DNA of 64,000 bases from Aliiglaciecola sp. 3_MG-2023 (GTDB lineage: Bacteria; Pseudomonadota; Gammaproteobacteria; Enterobacterales; Alteromonadaceae), in assembly GCF_030548205.1 (NCBI RefSeq), contig NZ_JAUORV010000012.1:107714-171713 (forward strand), given 5' to 3'. Made by a program: the position numbers and the translations under genes. This document shows, piece by piece, positions 9,888-19,211 of this stretch. Below the pieces are notes generated by a model. It worked only from the letters and a program-made list of their open reading frames with translations. It was not told where the DNA came from and did no database searches. The number at the start of each line of letters is the position of its first letter. Position 1 is the first letter of the stretch.

Positions 9888-11261
9888 ATGATAAAAAATC
9901 AAACGACTCTGCAACGAGAAAATAGTTATTCCCCTCTAGTCTGGATAAAGTTATTAGGCTGTTCGCTGTTCGGCGTAGGTTTTTTCCTAGTCCCCTTTGT
10001 ATATGACGGTTCTTGGACCATAAGCCTGGGAGTGGTCTCAAATCTTTTTTCAGGTTTGATTGGTGAAAACATGAAGTATTTCACCTGTAGTATTTTTATC
10101 CTTGGTGCACTTATTTCAATTATTTACAATTTGCCCCCGCGCTCCTTTGCTGAAAAACTGCCTTTAAGTGAGAAATTTATAGCGTCACACTGGTTTTGGA
10201 CGTTATTAGCGGTCATCGGTGGGGTTACGTCGGCAATGACATTATTCCAATTTGGGCCCGAATGGGTGTTTGCCAAAGAAACCGGTGTAACTGCTTATAT
10301 TGATGTTGCAGGTGCTATTTTTCTGTTGATTGGTTTGGGGTGTTTATTTCTTCCTTTTCTCACCGACTATGGCCTGTTGGATTTCATTGGTACATTATTG
10401 CAAAAGGGGTTTCAAAAGTTTTTCAACTTACCAGGTAGAGCCACCATCGACACCCTAGCCTCTTGGGTCGGTTCATCCAGTATTGCCGTGGTTATGACGA
10501 ACTACCAATATATGCAAGGTTATTACAGTGCCAGAGAGTCGGCGGTAATTGCCACTAATTTCTCGGTCGTCTCCATTCCCTTTGTATTGCTAACCGCGCA
10601 AGTTGCGGGTATTGAAAGCCACTTTCTACAACTCTATGCCACTATGATTTTCATTTGTGTTTTGTGTGCCATTGTTACCCCTAAACTGCCCCCTCTATCG
10701 TCGTTTAAAGATGAGTATTACGGTGGTAACGGTAAACAACTCAATGAAGACGTCAATCATGGTGAAAGTCGTTTCCTTTGGGCATCTCACCGTGCCTTGG
10801 CGACGGCCAAGAAAGCGCCCTCACCTGGCAAATCAATTAAGAAAGGTTTCTGGTCAATGCTGGACATTTATTTGATGATGATGCCAGCGGCCATGACCAT
10901 AGAGTTTTTAACCTTATCGGTTTATTACAATACAGGCATCTTACAAACCCTTAGTTACCCTTTTTATCTACTATTGGAAGCGCTACAAATACCGGAAGCC
11001 GAGATGGCCGCACCAGGTATTTTCATTGGGTTACTCGATCAATTTGTTCCAACCATTATTGCCGGTGATATCGAGTCGCCTATCACCAAGTTTATATTGG
11101 CCGGCTTATCCATTACCCAACTGATATTCTTTGCAGAAACAGCAATACTAATTATGCGTTCAGCCATCCCTTTAACCATTATGCAGCTCATAGCGATATT
11201 TATTGTGCGCACGATCATTGCGTTTCCTATATTGGTTTGTGTTGCGCATATGCTGTTTTAG
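9888..11261 (+). CDS. YjiH-family membrane transporter (nucleoside-recognition/Gate domain)
   Basis: Polytopic inner-membrane protein of 457 aa with about ten hydrophobic segments. The region around residues 130-230 resembles the Gate (nucleoside recognition) domain of YjiH-type proteins, with IDTLASWVGSSSIAVVMTNY as a conserved-looking re-entrant stretch. Substrates of the family are poorly known. It is the only inner-membrane carrier in the operon, so it is the best candidate to move the substrate from periplasm to cytoplasm, complementing the TonB receptor. Fold class is fairly sure; substrate is inference. Confidence 0.78.
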   Translation: MIKNQTTLQRENSYSPLVWIKLLGCSLFGVGFFLVPFVYDGSWTISLGVVSNLFSGLIGENMKYFTCSIFILGALISIIYNLPPRSFAEKLPLSEKFIASHWFWTLLAVIGGVTSAMTLFQFGPEWVFAKETGVTAYIDVAGAIFLLIGLGCLFLPFLTDYGLLDFIGTLLQKGFQKFFNLPGRATIDTLASWVGSSSIAVVMTNYQYMQGYYSARESAVIATNFSVVSIPFVLLTAQVAGIESHFLQLYATMIFICVLCAIVTPKLPPLSSFKDEYYGGNGKQLNEDVNHGESRFLWASHRALATAKKAPSPGKSIKKGFWSMLDIYLMMMPAAMTIEFLTLSVYYNTGILQTLSYPFYLLLEALQIPEAEMAAPGIFIGLLDQFVPTIIAGDIESPITKFILAGLSITQLIFFAETAILIMRSAIPLTIMQLIAIFIVRTIIAFPILVCVAHMLF

Positions 11262-11275
11262 GTTAATTGGGTTCA

Positions 11276-11306
11276 CGTACATAACATTCTTCGTATGTTA
11301 TGTACG
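11276..11306 (+). promoter_or_regulatory. 12-bp perfect stem-loop between transporter and Rieske oxygenase genes
   Basis: The arms CGTACATAACAT (11276-11287) and ATGTTATGTACG (11295-11306) pair perfectly around a 7-nt loop. No T tract follows, so it is not a classic intrinsic terminator. It begins 15 bp after the transporter stop and lies 59 bp before the oxygenase start. It may be an mRNA-stability element, an attenuator or a dyad operator that sets oxygenase expression apart from the upstream genes. Confidence 0.55.
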
Positions 11307-11364
11307 ACCAAGCTGTGATTAGATCAGCAATAGAAAAACGAGTTTTAATCATTTGGAGTGAAAC

Positions 11365-12507
11365 ATGAGCGACATAACACAAATAACAAGCGAGCATATC
11401 AGTGCCCATGGACTTCCGGCTTCCGTATTTAAGGACAGCACTACCTATGATATGGAATGTGACAAATTATTTGCCCAAGGCTGGGCGAGCATAGGTTGTG
11501 CTCAACAGATAAGCAAACCAGGTGATATCCTACCTATTCGCATTGCAGGACAGTCATTGATTGCGATGCGTAATAAAAATGGCGAAATAGGCGTATTCCA
11601 TAACGTTTGTCGTCATAAAGCGGCCCCCTTGGTAGATGAACCATGTAATAAACGCAGTTTAGTTTGCCCCTATCATAAATGGACATTTAAAATTGACGGC
11701 AACTTGCTGAGTGCGCCCCGCTACTTCGGAAGTGAAAACAAAGTAATGTCTGAGGAAGATAAAGCTGACAAAAGCCTGATCAGTGTTCGCTTTGCCGTAT
11801 GGTGGGACATTATTTTTGTCAATATTGATGGCAAGGCAGAACCATTTGAAGACTTTATTCGACCTTTAGATGAACAATTGTCTAACTATCCTAAAGACGA
11901 TATCCATTTAACCAGCAGCACTGATTATTCTGGTGAGGTCAACTGGAAACTTGCTGTAGACAATTTCCTCGACGGCTACCATGTGCCATTCGTCCACTCC
12001 CAGGCATGTACCTTAGATTCAGTTCTTGATCAACAAGATCTATTTTTATCTGACAATATCGTGGGCTTACATTTAGCCAATGGTGCCAGTGCTAAACCGG
12101 CTAAAACAGCAAAACAGTTACCCCACTTCAACGGGCTAGCAGAGGACAAACGCGGTACTCAACAATGGTTTGGCATTTTCCCTAACACCTTGTTTTTTGT
12201 AGACCCATGCTGGGTACAGACCATCGTCATTAAACCCATGGGTGCAACTCAAACAGCTGAAACCTTAAATATATATGTGGTAAATGAAGAAGCCGCGAGT
12301 GAAGAGTATGCAGCCGAGCGTGAAACCCTCAATGCGGTTTTAAATGAAGTCAATCAGCAAGATATTGAACTGCTCGATAAACTGCAGGTCACCCGTAGCA
12401 ATGACATTGCCAATCAAGGCCACCTCAACGCTGCTTGGGATCAGGTGAATATGACCTTCCATCAAATGTGGCTGAAAAAAATGACAGCACAAGCAAATGA
12501 TGAATAG
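11365..12507 (+). CDS. Rieske non-heme iron oxygenase, alpha subunit
   Basis: Oxygenase component of 380 aa. The Rieske [2Fe-2S] ligands are C82-x-H84 and C101-x2-H104, and the mononuclear iron site lies in VDNFLDGYHVPFVHSQ (H206, H211, bridging D204). Size and layout resemble the GbcA/CntA/dicamba-demethylase group, which hydroxylate or oxidatively N-/O-demethylate small molecules. GGAG lies before ATG 11365. A reductase and an adrenodoxin-type ferredoxin follow, giving a complete three-component system. No beta subunit is present. In this cluster I infer an N-methylated or hydroxylatable guanidino or amine substrate; the sequence does not prove it. Confidence 0.92.
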   Translation: MSDITQITSEHISAHGLPASVFKDSTTYDMECDKLFAQGWASIGCAQQISKPGDILPIRIAGQSLIAMRNKNGEIGVFHNVCRHKAAPLVDEPCNKRSLVCPYHKWTFKIDGNLLSAPRYFGSENKVMSEEDKADKSLISVRFAVWWDIIFVNIDGKAEPFEDFIRPLDEQLSNYPKDDIHLTSSTDYSGEVNWKLAVDNFLDGYHVPFVHSQACTLDSVLDQQDLFLSDNIVGLHLANGASAKPAKTAKQLPHFNGLAEDKRGTQQWFGIFPNTLFFVDPCWVQTIVIKPMGATQTAETLNIYVVNEEAASEEYAAERETLNAVLNEVNQQDIELLDKLQVTRSNDIANQGHLNAAWDQVNMTFHQMWLKKMTAQANDE

Positions 12508-12576
12508 ACAACCCGTGATGAATATGAAATCTATACTTTATCCAATTTTGGCTTCAATTGTGGAGTGTCGCACCTT

Positions 12577-13800
12577 ATGAGTTGTATTATTATCGGCGCT
12601 AGTCATGCGGGAGTAAATGCCGCAATTAACCTGCGTAATCTGGGATATCAGGGCAAAATCACCTTAATCAGCGCAGATAAGGTGTTGCCTTATCAGCGCC
12701 CACCGTTATCAAAAGCCTTTTTGCAAAATACCTTGCCGGAACAACGCTTATGGCTGCGCCCGGAAGCATTTTATCAACAAAAAGAGATTGATTTAATGTT
12801 GGGTAAACGGGTGATCTCTATTGACCGTGAGCAGCAAACCGTTGAATTAGATGACGGGCAATGCCTAACGTACGATAAACTCATTTTAGCCACGGGCGCG
12901 TCAATACGACGCTTATCAATACCTGGAAGCGATCTCATAGGCGTGCATTATATGCGCGATTGTGAAGATACTATGGGCTTGCGAGATGCATTGCCAGACG
13001 CGAAAAATGTGGTAGTCGTGGGCGGTGGCTATATTGGTTTAGAAGTGGCTGCATCACTTCAAAAGCTAGGAAAAAATGTCACCTTACTTCTTAACCAAGA
13101 ACGTCCGTTAAAGCACCTAACCAGCGCTGTAGTAAGTGATTATCTCAGCGAGTTGCATAAGGCAAATGGTGTCAATATTCAACCCAATGCGGCAGCTCAG
13201 GCAATCATCGGAGATGAAAAGGTGACGGCCGTAGAGGCCAGTAATGGTGAATGTTATCCCGCCGATATCGTTGTCGCGGGAATTGGCGTAAACCCAGAAC
13301 AAGCGTTGGCACAACAATGCGGTTTAGCAATTGATAACGGTATTCAGGTTAATCAATATATGCAAAGCTCAGATGAGAATATCTATGCTATTGGCGATTG
13401 CGTTAGCTTCTTTCATCCAATTTATAACCAGCAAATGCGTATTGAATCGGTGCAAAATGCCACAGATCAAGCTAAAACCGCAGCACTGGCTATATGTGAT
13501 AAATTAACACCTTATACCGCAACCCCGTGGTTTTGGTCTGATCAATATGATGCCAAGCTACAAATTGCTGGTTTGTCTAACGGTTACGATGAATTTGTAG
13601 TGCGTAAAGAATCAGAAAATAGTCTCGCTGTGTTTTATTTTTCTAAACAACGATTAATTGCAATTGATGCGATTAATCAACCTAAATCCTTTATGATCAC
13701 TCGAAAGTATCTGCATCAGCTGCCCGCCGTTGATAAGAACAAACTAGCAGATAATGACCAGGATCTTAATACCCTATTTACTGAATTAGTTGGAGTTTGA
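12577..13800 (+). CDS. FAD-dependent ferredoxin reductase of the Rieske system
   Basis: Class-I flavoprotein disulfide-reductase-like enzyme, about 407 aa. The FAD motif at the N-terminus is CIIIGASHAGVNAA, a second NAD-binding motif is VVVVGGGYIGLEVA, and the later FAD motif is NIYAIGDC. It resembles putidaredoxin/rhodocoxin reductases. It passes electrons from NADH to the ferredoxin encoded 2 bp downstream, which feeds the oxygenase upstream. I prefer ATG 12577 because the FAD motif then starts at residue 3; GTG 12565 in the same frame is the alternative. Confidence 0.9.
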   Translation: MSCIIIGASHAGVNAAINLRNLGYQGKITLISADKVLPYQRPPLSKAFLQNTLPEQRLWLRPEAFYQQKEIDLMLGKRVISIDREQQTVELDDGQCLTYDKLILATGASIRRLSIPGSDLIGVHYMRDCEDTMGLRDALPDAKNVVVVGGGYIGLEVAASLQKLGKNVTLLLNQERPLKHLTSAVVSDYLSELHKANGVNIQPNAAAQAIIGDEKVTAVEASNGECYPADIVVAGIGVNPEQALAQQCGLAIDNGIQVNQYMQSSDENIYAIGDCVSFFHPIYNQQMRIESVQNATDQAKTAALAICDKLTPYTATPWFWSDQYDAKLQIAGLSNGYDEFVVRKESENSLAVFYFSKQRLIAIDAINQPKSFMITRKYLHQLPAVDKNKLADNDQDLNTLFTELVGV

Positions 13801-13802
13801 GC

Positions 13803-14126
13803 ATGCCAAATATTACTTTTATTTTACCCGATGAAAATCAACTTACGGTTGCTGCAAGCGATGGCGAAAGCTTAATGCAAGCCGCTGTAGATAATGGCAT
13901 TGAAGAAATAACTGCCGACTGTGGGGGCTGTTGTTCTTGTGCAACCTGTCACTGTTACATTGACGATGCCTGGAAAGATAAACTCGAACCGGCCGATGAA
14001 ATGGAAACGGCACTGTTAGACAGCGCAATTGAAAACAAACAAGCAAATAGTCGTTTGTCATGTCAGATATTTTTAACCTCAGATCTAGACGGTTTAGTGG
14101 TGAAAATTCCTGAAAGCGATTGGTAA
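13803..14126 (+). CDS. Adrenodoxin-type [2Fe-2S] ferredoxin
   Basis: Small electron carrier of 107 aa. Cluster ligands are C40, C46 and C49 (C-x5-C-x2-C in DCGGCCSCATCHCYI) plus a C-terminal Cys in SRLSCQI, the putidaredoxin/adrenodoxin pattern. It follows the reductase stop by 2 bp, with TGGAG at 13791-13795; ATG 13803 is preferred over the in-frame TTG at 13797. It probably shuttles electrons from the reductase at 12577-13800 to the Rieske oxygenase. It is the last gene of the plus-strand operon before a strong hairpin terminator. Confidence 0.92.
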   Translation: MPNITFILPDENQLTVAASDGESLMQAAVDNGIEEITADCGGCCSCATCHCYIDDAWKDKLEPADEMETALLDSAIENKQANSRLSCQIFLTSDLDGLVVKIPESDW

Positions 14127-14196
14127 GCAATCACTAGAATGCTGATAAACGCCGTATAAAGTTAACATCCTAGTTAACTCGTCCAAAACCAAAAAA

Positions 14197-14227
14197 AGCG
14201 GAATCTTTTCAAAGATTCCGCTCTTTT
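14197..14227. terminator. Intrinsic terminator shared by convergent operons
   Basis: Perfect 11-bp stem AGCGGAATCTT / AAGATTCCGCT (14197-14207 and 14212-14222) with a 4-nt loop. It is followed by CTTTTT on the plus strand and preceded by an A run that gives a T tract on the minus strand. It sits between the ferredoxin stop and the aminotransferase stop, so it can end both operons. Confidence 0.85.
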
Positions 14228-14259
14228 TATGTTCTCTTCAAGATATGTTCAACAGAGAT

Positions 14260-15453
14260 TTAACTGCATTCCGCTAAACTAAACTGCTGCATAAAACTGT
14301 CTATCCGATTACAGGCATCTTCCAGTTGCTTATCGTCTACAACATAAGAAATACGAATAAAATCAGATGCACATTGACCAAACGCTGCGGCTGGCAATAC
14401 ACCAATTTTTTGCTGCTCAAATAACGCTTCGGCAAATTCCTGAGAACTCAGCCCAGTTTGACTCACATTCACCAGTAAAAACATAGAAGCCTGCGGTGTG
14501 ATACAACTCAATTTAGGATGTTGCTGAAAGCATTTTAATAAGCGATCTCGACGTCGTAAATAACTTAAACGCATACTTTCTGAGTCAGCCAATGCGTCTG
14601 TGTCGGTCAATGCTGTATACGCCGCTTGTTGAATAAAACCGGGTAATCCATACAACATGCACAATGACAGATTACTTAAATGTCCAATCAATTCAGTGGG
14701 ACCAATCGCCCAACCTACCCGCCAGCCTGTCATAGCATGAGATTTAGATAAACTATTGAGGGTGATAGTGCGCTCTGCCATATTCTCTAAACCAGCAATA
14801 CTGACGTGTTCACCTTCAAAAATAGTATGGCTATATACCTCATCAGAGACCACCCATAAATCATGTTTGATCGCCAAATCTGCAATCAACTGCAATTCCT
14901 GCTTATTCAGCATAACCCCAGTAGGGTTATTCGGAGTTGCAAAAAATATCGCTTTGGTTTTGTCGGTAATTGCCTGCTCTAATGCCTCAACGTCTAGACA
15001 AAAATTATTTTCTTTATCCATCGCCACAGGTATCAGTTTAGCGCCCGTTAACTGAATACAAGCTTCGTATGTTACGTACATCGGCTGTAACACAATCGCT
15101 TCATCCCCCGGCTCTAAAATGCACATTGAACTGGCAAACAAGGCATTTTGTGCCCCAGCCAGCAAAATAACATTATCCTTAGTCACCTGTTGAGCGCATT
15201 TTATCTGATGTTGCTCGGCAATTTTACTGCGTAGATTGTCACGCCCTTCTATTTCAACGTAATGTGTATCTCCGCTACGCAACCCCTCAATGGCAGTGTC
15301 TATAACCGTGGTTGGCGTATCGAATTCAGGATCACCAATACTTAAAATAATCACGCTAGGATCGCGTTCTTTCAATGATGTTGCTTTAAAATGAATATCC
15401 CAAGCATCCACGGTTTCGCCTTGAATGGCTTGAGTTAATGGCGCATAACGCAT
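14260..15453 (-). CDS. aruH: AruH-like arginine:pyruvate transaminase (PLP class I/II)
   Basis: PLP aminotransferase of about 397 aa. The Schiff-base lysine is in TLNSLSKSHAMTGWRVGW (about residue 237), with NNPTG and SDEVYS also present. From memory, the N-terminus (MRYAPLTQAI...AWDIHFKA), THYVEIEGR, EPMYVTYEA-like and LCMLYGLPGFIQ segments follow Pseudomonas aeruginosa AruH closely. Predicted reaction: L-arginine + pyruvate -> 2-ketoarginine + alanine. ATG 15453 is chosen over TTG 15459 because AGGAA then has normal spacing and the start matches AruH. It is the last gene of the minus-strand operon. A modified arginine may be the real donor. Confidence 0.82.
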   Translation of the reverse strand: MRYAPLTQAIQGETVDAWDIHFKATSLKERDPSVIILSIGDPEFDTPTTVIDTAIEGLRSGDTHYVEIEGRDNLRSKIAEQHQIKCAQQVTKDNVILLAGAQNALFASSMCILEPGDEAIVLQPMYVTYEACIQLTGAKLIPVAMDKENNFCLDVEALEQAITDKTKAIFFATPNNPTGVMLNKQELQLIADLAIKHDLWVVSDEVYSHTIFEGEHVSIAGLENMAERTITLNSLSKSHAMTGWRVGWAIGPTELIGHLSNLSLCMLYGLPGFIQQAAYTALTDTDALADSESMRLSYLRRRDRLLKCFQQHPKLSCITPQASMFLLVNVSQTGLSSQEFAEALFEQQKIGVLPAAAFGQCASDFIRISYVVDDKQLEDACNRIDSFMQQFSLAECS

Positions 15454-15527
15454 GTTCAATATTCCTAAATTTTAGGTAGATGATAAACTTAATTGATGAA
15501 TAATCTGTACAGCATTAAGCATCACTT

Positions 15528-16961
15528 TCACGACGCATCTGCATCGATCAACAATGCTTTGGTTTCGGTATACTCTTTTAAGCCTTCAAGGCCCCACTCA
15601 CGGCCATTACCTGATTGTTTATAACCACCAAATGGACTGTCGGTATTAAAATAAGCACCTTGTAAATAGCATTGACCAGCACGTAATTTACTGGCAACTT
15701 TAATCGCCTCAGCGCGATTTTCGGCATAAACCGCTGATGACAAACCAAAGGGCGTATCATTAGCCAACTCAATGGCATGGGCAATGTCTTGGTAAGGGAT
15801 AATGCACAAAACAGGTCCGAAGATTTCTTCCTGGGCAATGGTCATGTCATTGCTAACATTGGAAAAAATAGTAGGTGCAACATATGCGCCCTTGCTGAAT
15901 TCTTCGGGCACTTGTGTGCCGCCACAGAGTAACTTCGCGCCTTCTGCTATGCCTGTGTTGATATAGCTTAAAACTCGCTGCTGTTGCAGTTGAGAACTCA
16001 GTGGACCCAAGTTGGTTTCAGCCAACATAGGATCACCAATCTGCCATTCTGCAGCAACGGTTTTGGCAATGCTCTCCACTTCGGCTAATTTCTCTGCAGG
16101 CACTAACATGCGAGTTAGGGCACAACATGTTTGCCCAGAATTAAGCATCACATCTTCTACACCGTAGCGTACAGCTGCGTCTAAATCGGCATCAGGGGTG
16201 ATAATATAGGGGGATTTTCCGCCCAACTCCTGACAGACTCGTTTTACTGTCGGCGCGGCTGCCTGAGCAACCTTAATCCCAGCTAAGGTAGAGCCGGTAA
16301 ACGACACCATGTCCACCAGCGCATGACTGCATAAGCTCTCACCAATTTCACTGCCGACGCCGGTTAATAAATTAAATACACCAGCAGGTAAACTAGTACC
16401 ATCAATAATCTCGGCAAGGATCAAATCTTGTAATGGGGTTTGCTCGGCAGGCTTAACCACTATGCTACATCCAGCAGCTAGCGCTGGACCCAGTTTGCCA
16501 ACCAATTGTGACAAGGGGTAATTCCAAGGATTAATTAACACACACACGCCGACGGCTTCTGACACCACAATATGATTGGTATGTTCTTGTTGTTTATCCA
16601 TTTCTGCAGCCATTGGCGCGAAACTGCGCAAGGCATCAATGGCTCCTTGCACTTGTAGGTCGGCAGCAACTGAAATAGGACATCCCATTGAAGCAACAAT
16701 TGCCTGGGTTAAGTCATCTTTACGTGACTGCATGCCGTCAGCAATTTCATTGATAATAGCAGCTCGAGTTGATGATGGATTTTCAGACCAAGCTGCAAAT
16801 GCTTTTTTTGCTGCACCAACGGCAAGCTCGACGTCCTGTAAATTTGCGGATGGCACCCTTGCACAGATTTCACCATTGGCAGGATTGACCACATCTAAGT
16901 GCCCATTGCCGGCACTGTTAACCCAGCGTCCATCAATATAGAGTTGTTGGTAATTTTTCAT
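15528..16961 (-). CDS. NAD(P)-dependent aldehyde dehydrogenase
   Basis: Aldehyde dehydrogenase superfamily protein of 477 aa. The catalytic Cys lies in SGQTCCALTRM (about residue 284), the general-base Glu in CQELGGKSP, and PWNYPLSQ and EEIFGPVL are also seen. In context the likely substrate is 4-guanidinobutanal made by the AruI-like enzyme, giving 4-guanidinobutanoate, the KauB-like step of the arginine transaminase route. It lies between the hydrolase and transaminase genes on the minus strand. The family is certain; the substrate is inferred from neighbours. Confidence 0.9.
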   Translation of the reverse strand: MKNYQQLYIDGRWVNSAGNGHLDVVNPANGEICARVPSANLQDVELAVGAAKKAFAAWSENPSSTRAAIINEIADGMQSRKDDLTQAIVASMGCPISVAADLQVQGAIDALRSFAPMAAEMDKQQEHTNHIVVSEAVGVCVLINPWNYPLSQLVGKLGPALAAGCSIVVKPAEQTPLQDLILAEIIDGTSLPAGVFNLLTGVGSEIGESLCSHALVDMVSFTGSTLAGIKVAQAAAPTVKRVCQELGGKSPYIITPDADLDAAVRYGVEDVMLNSGQTCCALTRMLVPAEKLAEVESIAKTVAAEWQIGDPMLAETNLGPLSSQLQQQRVLSYINTGIAEGAKLLCGGTQVPEEFSKGAYVAPTIFSNVSNDMTIAQEEIFGPVLCIIPYQDIAHAIELANDTPFGLSSAVYAENRAEAIKVASKLRAGQCYLQGAYFNTDSPFGGYKQSGNGREWGLEGLKEYTETKALLIDADAS

Positions 16962-16983
16962 TTGCTACCTTTTGCCATACTCG

Positions 16984-18210
16984 CTAGCTGGCCAATTTTA
17001 ATACTGCGCCTAGCAAAACCTGACAGCCTGCTGTGATGTCTTCCGGCGTGGCATTTTCAGCTTCATTGTGACTAATACCATCTTCACAGGGTATAAAAAT
17101 CATCGACGTCGGAGCCACTTTAGAGATGTAAACAGAATCATGGCCCGCCCCTGAAAACATTTCTTCATAGGCAAATCCGGTTTCTTCAACAGACTCACGA
17201 ACCGCATTAATACAGTCTTGATTAAAAACCACAGCGGGTGAATCCCACTCATCTAAGATGTTGAAATCAACACCACATTCAGCGCTAATTTGTGCTGAAA
17301 TTTGCCTAAATTGCGCATCCATTTTGACTAACACGTCTTGCTCAGGGTGGCGTAAATCTACCGTTAAGGTTAAGGTTTCAGGTACCGTATTTCGCGAACC
17401 CGGGCTTACATTTATGTCACCAAAAGTGGCTCTTGCAAGTGGACCATGTTGCTCGGCTAAAACATAAAGCTGACTAACAATAGCCGCCATCGCTTTGACA
17501 GGATCTTTACGCTGCTCCATGGGTGTAGGGCCTGCATGTACAGGTTGCCCTTGGATAACTAAGTCATACCAGCGCATGCCCTGCACACCTTTCACTACAC
17601 CGATAGGTTTACCGATCGACTCTAGAATGGGTCCTTGTTCAATATGTAATTCAAAGGCAGCTTTGATGGGAAAAGGTGCACAAGGTGACTCACCTAAGTA
17701 ACCAATGCGTTGCAACTCTTGCTCAATGGTTAGGCCGTTTTTGTCAGTGCGCTGCAATCCATAATCTAAATCAAACTCACCGCACCACACGCCAGAACCT
17801 ATCATTGCAGGTGAAAAGCGTGCGCCTTCTTCGTTAGTCCAAACCGCGACTTCAACTGGGTGTAACGTTTCTATTTGGTTGTCTTCTAAGGTGCGCAGTA
17901 CTTCTAAACCGCCAAGTACGCCATACACACCATCAAATTTTCCACCAGTAGGTTGCGTATCTAAATGACTTCCCATTAACACCGGTGGCAAACTGTTATC
18001 TGTGCCTTTTCTGCGCAAAAAAAGATTGCCCATTTGATCAACTCTTAGCTCACAGCCAATTTCTTTGCACCATTTAACAAATAAATCTCGACCGGTTTTG
18101 TCATCATCGGTTAACGCCTGACGATTACAGCCACCTTTATTGGTCGCACCGATTTCAGCCATCGTCATCAGACTTGACCATAATCTTTCGCCATTAATTT
18201 TCAAAGTCAC
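16984..18210 (-). CDS. M20-family Zn-dependent amidohydrolase (N-carbamoyl amino acid hydrolase type)
   Basis: Hydantoinase/carbamoylase branch of peptidase family M20, 408 aa. Metal ligands are H82 in MGSHLDTQ, D93 in GGKFDGVYG, E127/E128 in WTNEEGARF, a His in ELHIEQGPIL and the C-terminal His in ISHNEAE. Relatives hydrolyse N-carbamoyl amino acids, ureidopropionate or allantoate, releasing CO2 and NH3. It starts 10 bp after the DDAH-like gene. The pairing suggests that the deiminase makes a ureido acid and this enzyme removes the carbamoyl group, for example 4-ureidobutyrate -> GABA. That substrate is my inference. Confidence 0.88.
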   Translation of the reverse strand: MTLKINGERLWSSLMTMAEIGATNKGGCNRQALTDDDKTGRDLFVKWCKEIGCELRVDQMGNLFLRRKGTDNSLPPVLMGSHLDTQPTGGKFDGVYGVLGGLEVLRTLEDNQIETLHPVEVAVWTNEEGARFSPAMIGSGVWCGEFDLDYGLQRTDKNGLTIEQELQRIGYLGESPCAPFPIKAAFELHIEQGPILESIGKPIGVVKGVQGMRWYDLVIQGQPVHAGPTPMEQRKDPVKAMAAIVSQLYVLAEQHGPLARATFGDINVSPGSRNTVPETLTLTVDLRHPEQDVLVKMDAQFRQISAQISAECGVDFNILDEWDSPAVVFNQDCINAVRESVEETGFAYEEMFSGAGHDSVYISKVAPTSMIFIPCEDGISHNEAENATPEDITAGCQVLLGAVLKLAS

Positions 18211-18220
18211 TATTGCTCTC

Positions 18221-19129
18221 CTATGCGTCTTTACGACTTAGCGGCTGACACATGCAGTGTACACCGCCTCCGCCAGAGGTAAACATCGACATATCAGGGG
18301 CATATACCTCTAGGCCGTGCGCTTTGGCTTTATCTACAAGCTCGGTACTGGCTTCGGGGATCAAGACGCGATCTTTACCCAATGCAACCACGTTTACCCC
18401 AAGCTCCAACACTGAACGATAAGAAATGTCGAGGATCTCAATGTCTCTGGCTTTTAACCAGTGCAACAATTCATCTTCAACCGCTTGGGTACAAACCGCG
18501 GCTAATTTATCGGTTAGCATTGCAAATTTCACATCTAGATGTAAGAAGTATGGGTCAAATTGGTAAGATTTAAACTCCCAACCTTCCTTTTCTACCCAGC
18601 TACGAACCTGATTAATACCTGCTTCACTAGTACGTTCGCCCGTGTAGCCGCACAGTACAACACCAGGCTCTAGTACCATGAAGTCGCCGCCTTCAAAAGA
18701 ACCAGCTGTAACAGCATCATAAATTGGAATATTGTTCTTTTGATAAAACTGCGAAACGCCTACCCACTCGCCTCTTCTCCAAGGACTATACATTTGGGTA
18801 ATAATTGGCCCCCATGGCGTGAGTACAGAAGAATCACGGGCATAAATTTGATAGGGTAAGTTTTCATCAGCTTCAAGTATATGAGTCTTAACACCACAAT
18901 GTTGATACACATCCAACATTTCTTTGTATTGCTGCTGTGCTACTTGTTTATTAAATTCCCGTCCTAACCGAATGGAACGACGAGCCATAGCATTACCACT
19001 TTTCCAGTCGTAATGATCCATGGGGCCAATCAAAACCTCTTGTAACTCCCCATATTCGGAGTCCATACTCCAATGTTCTAGTCGAGAAGTACCGCCTTGC
19101 GAATTGCGACGAAAATAATTAGCTGTCAT
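18221..19129 (-). CDS. Guanidino-group hydrolase, DDAH/arginine deiminase-like (GME superfamily)
   Basis: Pentein-fold enzyme of 302 aa. Active-site signatures in order: ARDS (97-100), EGGDF (146-150), HLDVKF (197-202) and GGGGVHCMCQPLSR with candidate nucleophile Cys292 after His291. This His/Asp/Glu/Cys set fits deiminases and dimethylarginine dimethylaminohydrolase, and less well transamidinases. Predicted reaction: guanidino compound -> ureido compound + ammonia or a methylamine. ATG 19129 (GGTGA upstream) is preferred over GTG 19141. It is the first gene of the minus-strand operon, divergent from a LysR gene. Whether it acts on methylarginine, arginine or 4-guanidinobutyrate cannot be read from sequence. 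Confidence 0.85.
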   Translation of the reverse strand: MTANYFRRNSQGGTSRLEHWSMDSEYGELQEVLIGPMDHYDWKSGNAMARRSIRLGREFNKQVAQQQYKEMLDVYQHCGVKTHILEADENLPYQIYARDSSVLTPWGPIITQMYSPWRRGEWVGVSQFYQKNNIPIYDAVTAGSFEGGDFMVLEPGVVLCGYTGERTSEAGINQVRSWVEKEGWEFKSYQFDPYFLHLDVKFAMLTDKLAAVCTQAVEDELLHWLKARDIEILDISYRSVLELGVNVVALGKDRVLIPEASTELVDKAKAHGLEVYAPDMSMFTSGGGGVHCMCQPLSRKDA

Positions 19130-19211
19130 GTGTAAAATCACCCTATCAGAATACTTAGATTTAGTTTATGGTTATATTTTAATTACTCAAGCAATGTTTT
19201 TTCACCATACC

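Noticed and set aside
11262..11364. Possible guanidine riboswitch before the Rieske gene
   Set aside because: The only structure is one long perfect stem. The loop lacks the ACGR sequence of guanidine-II hairpins and I see no guanidine-I or -III core.
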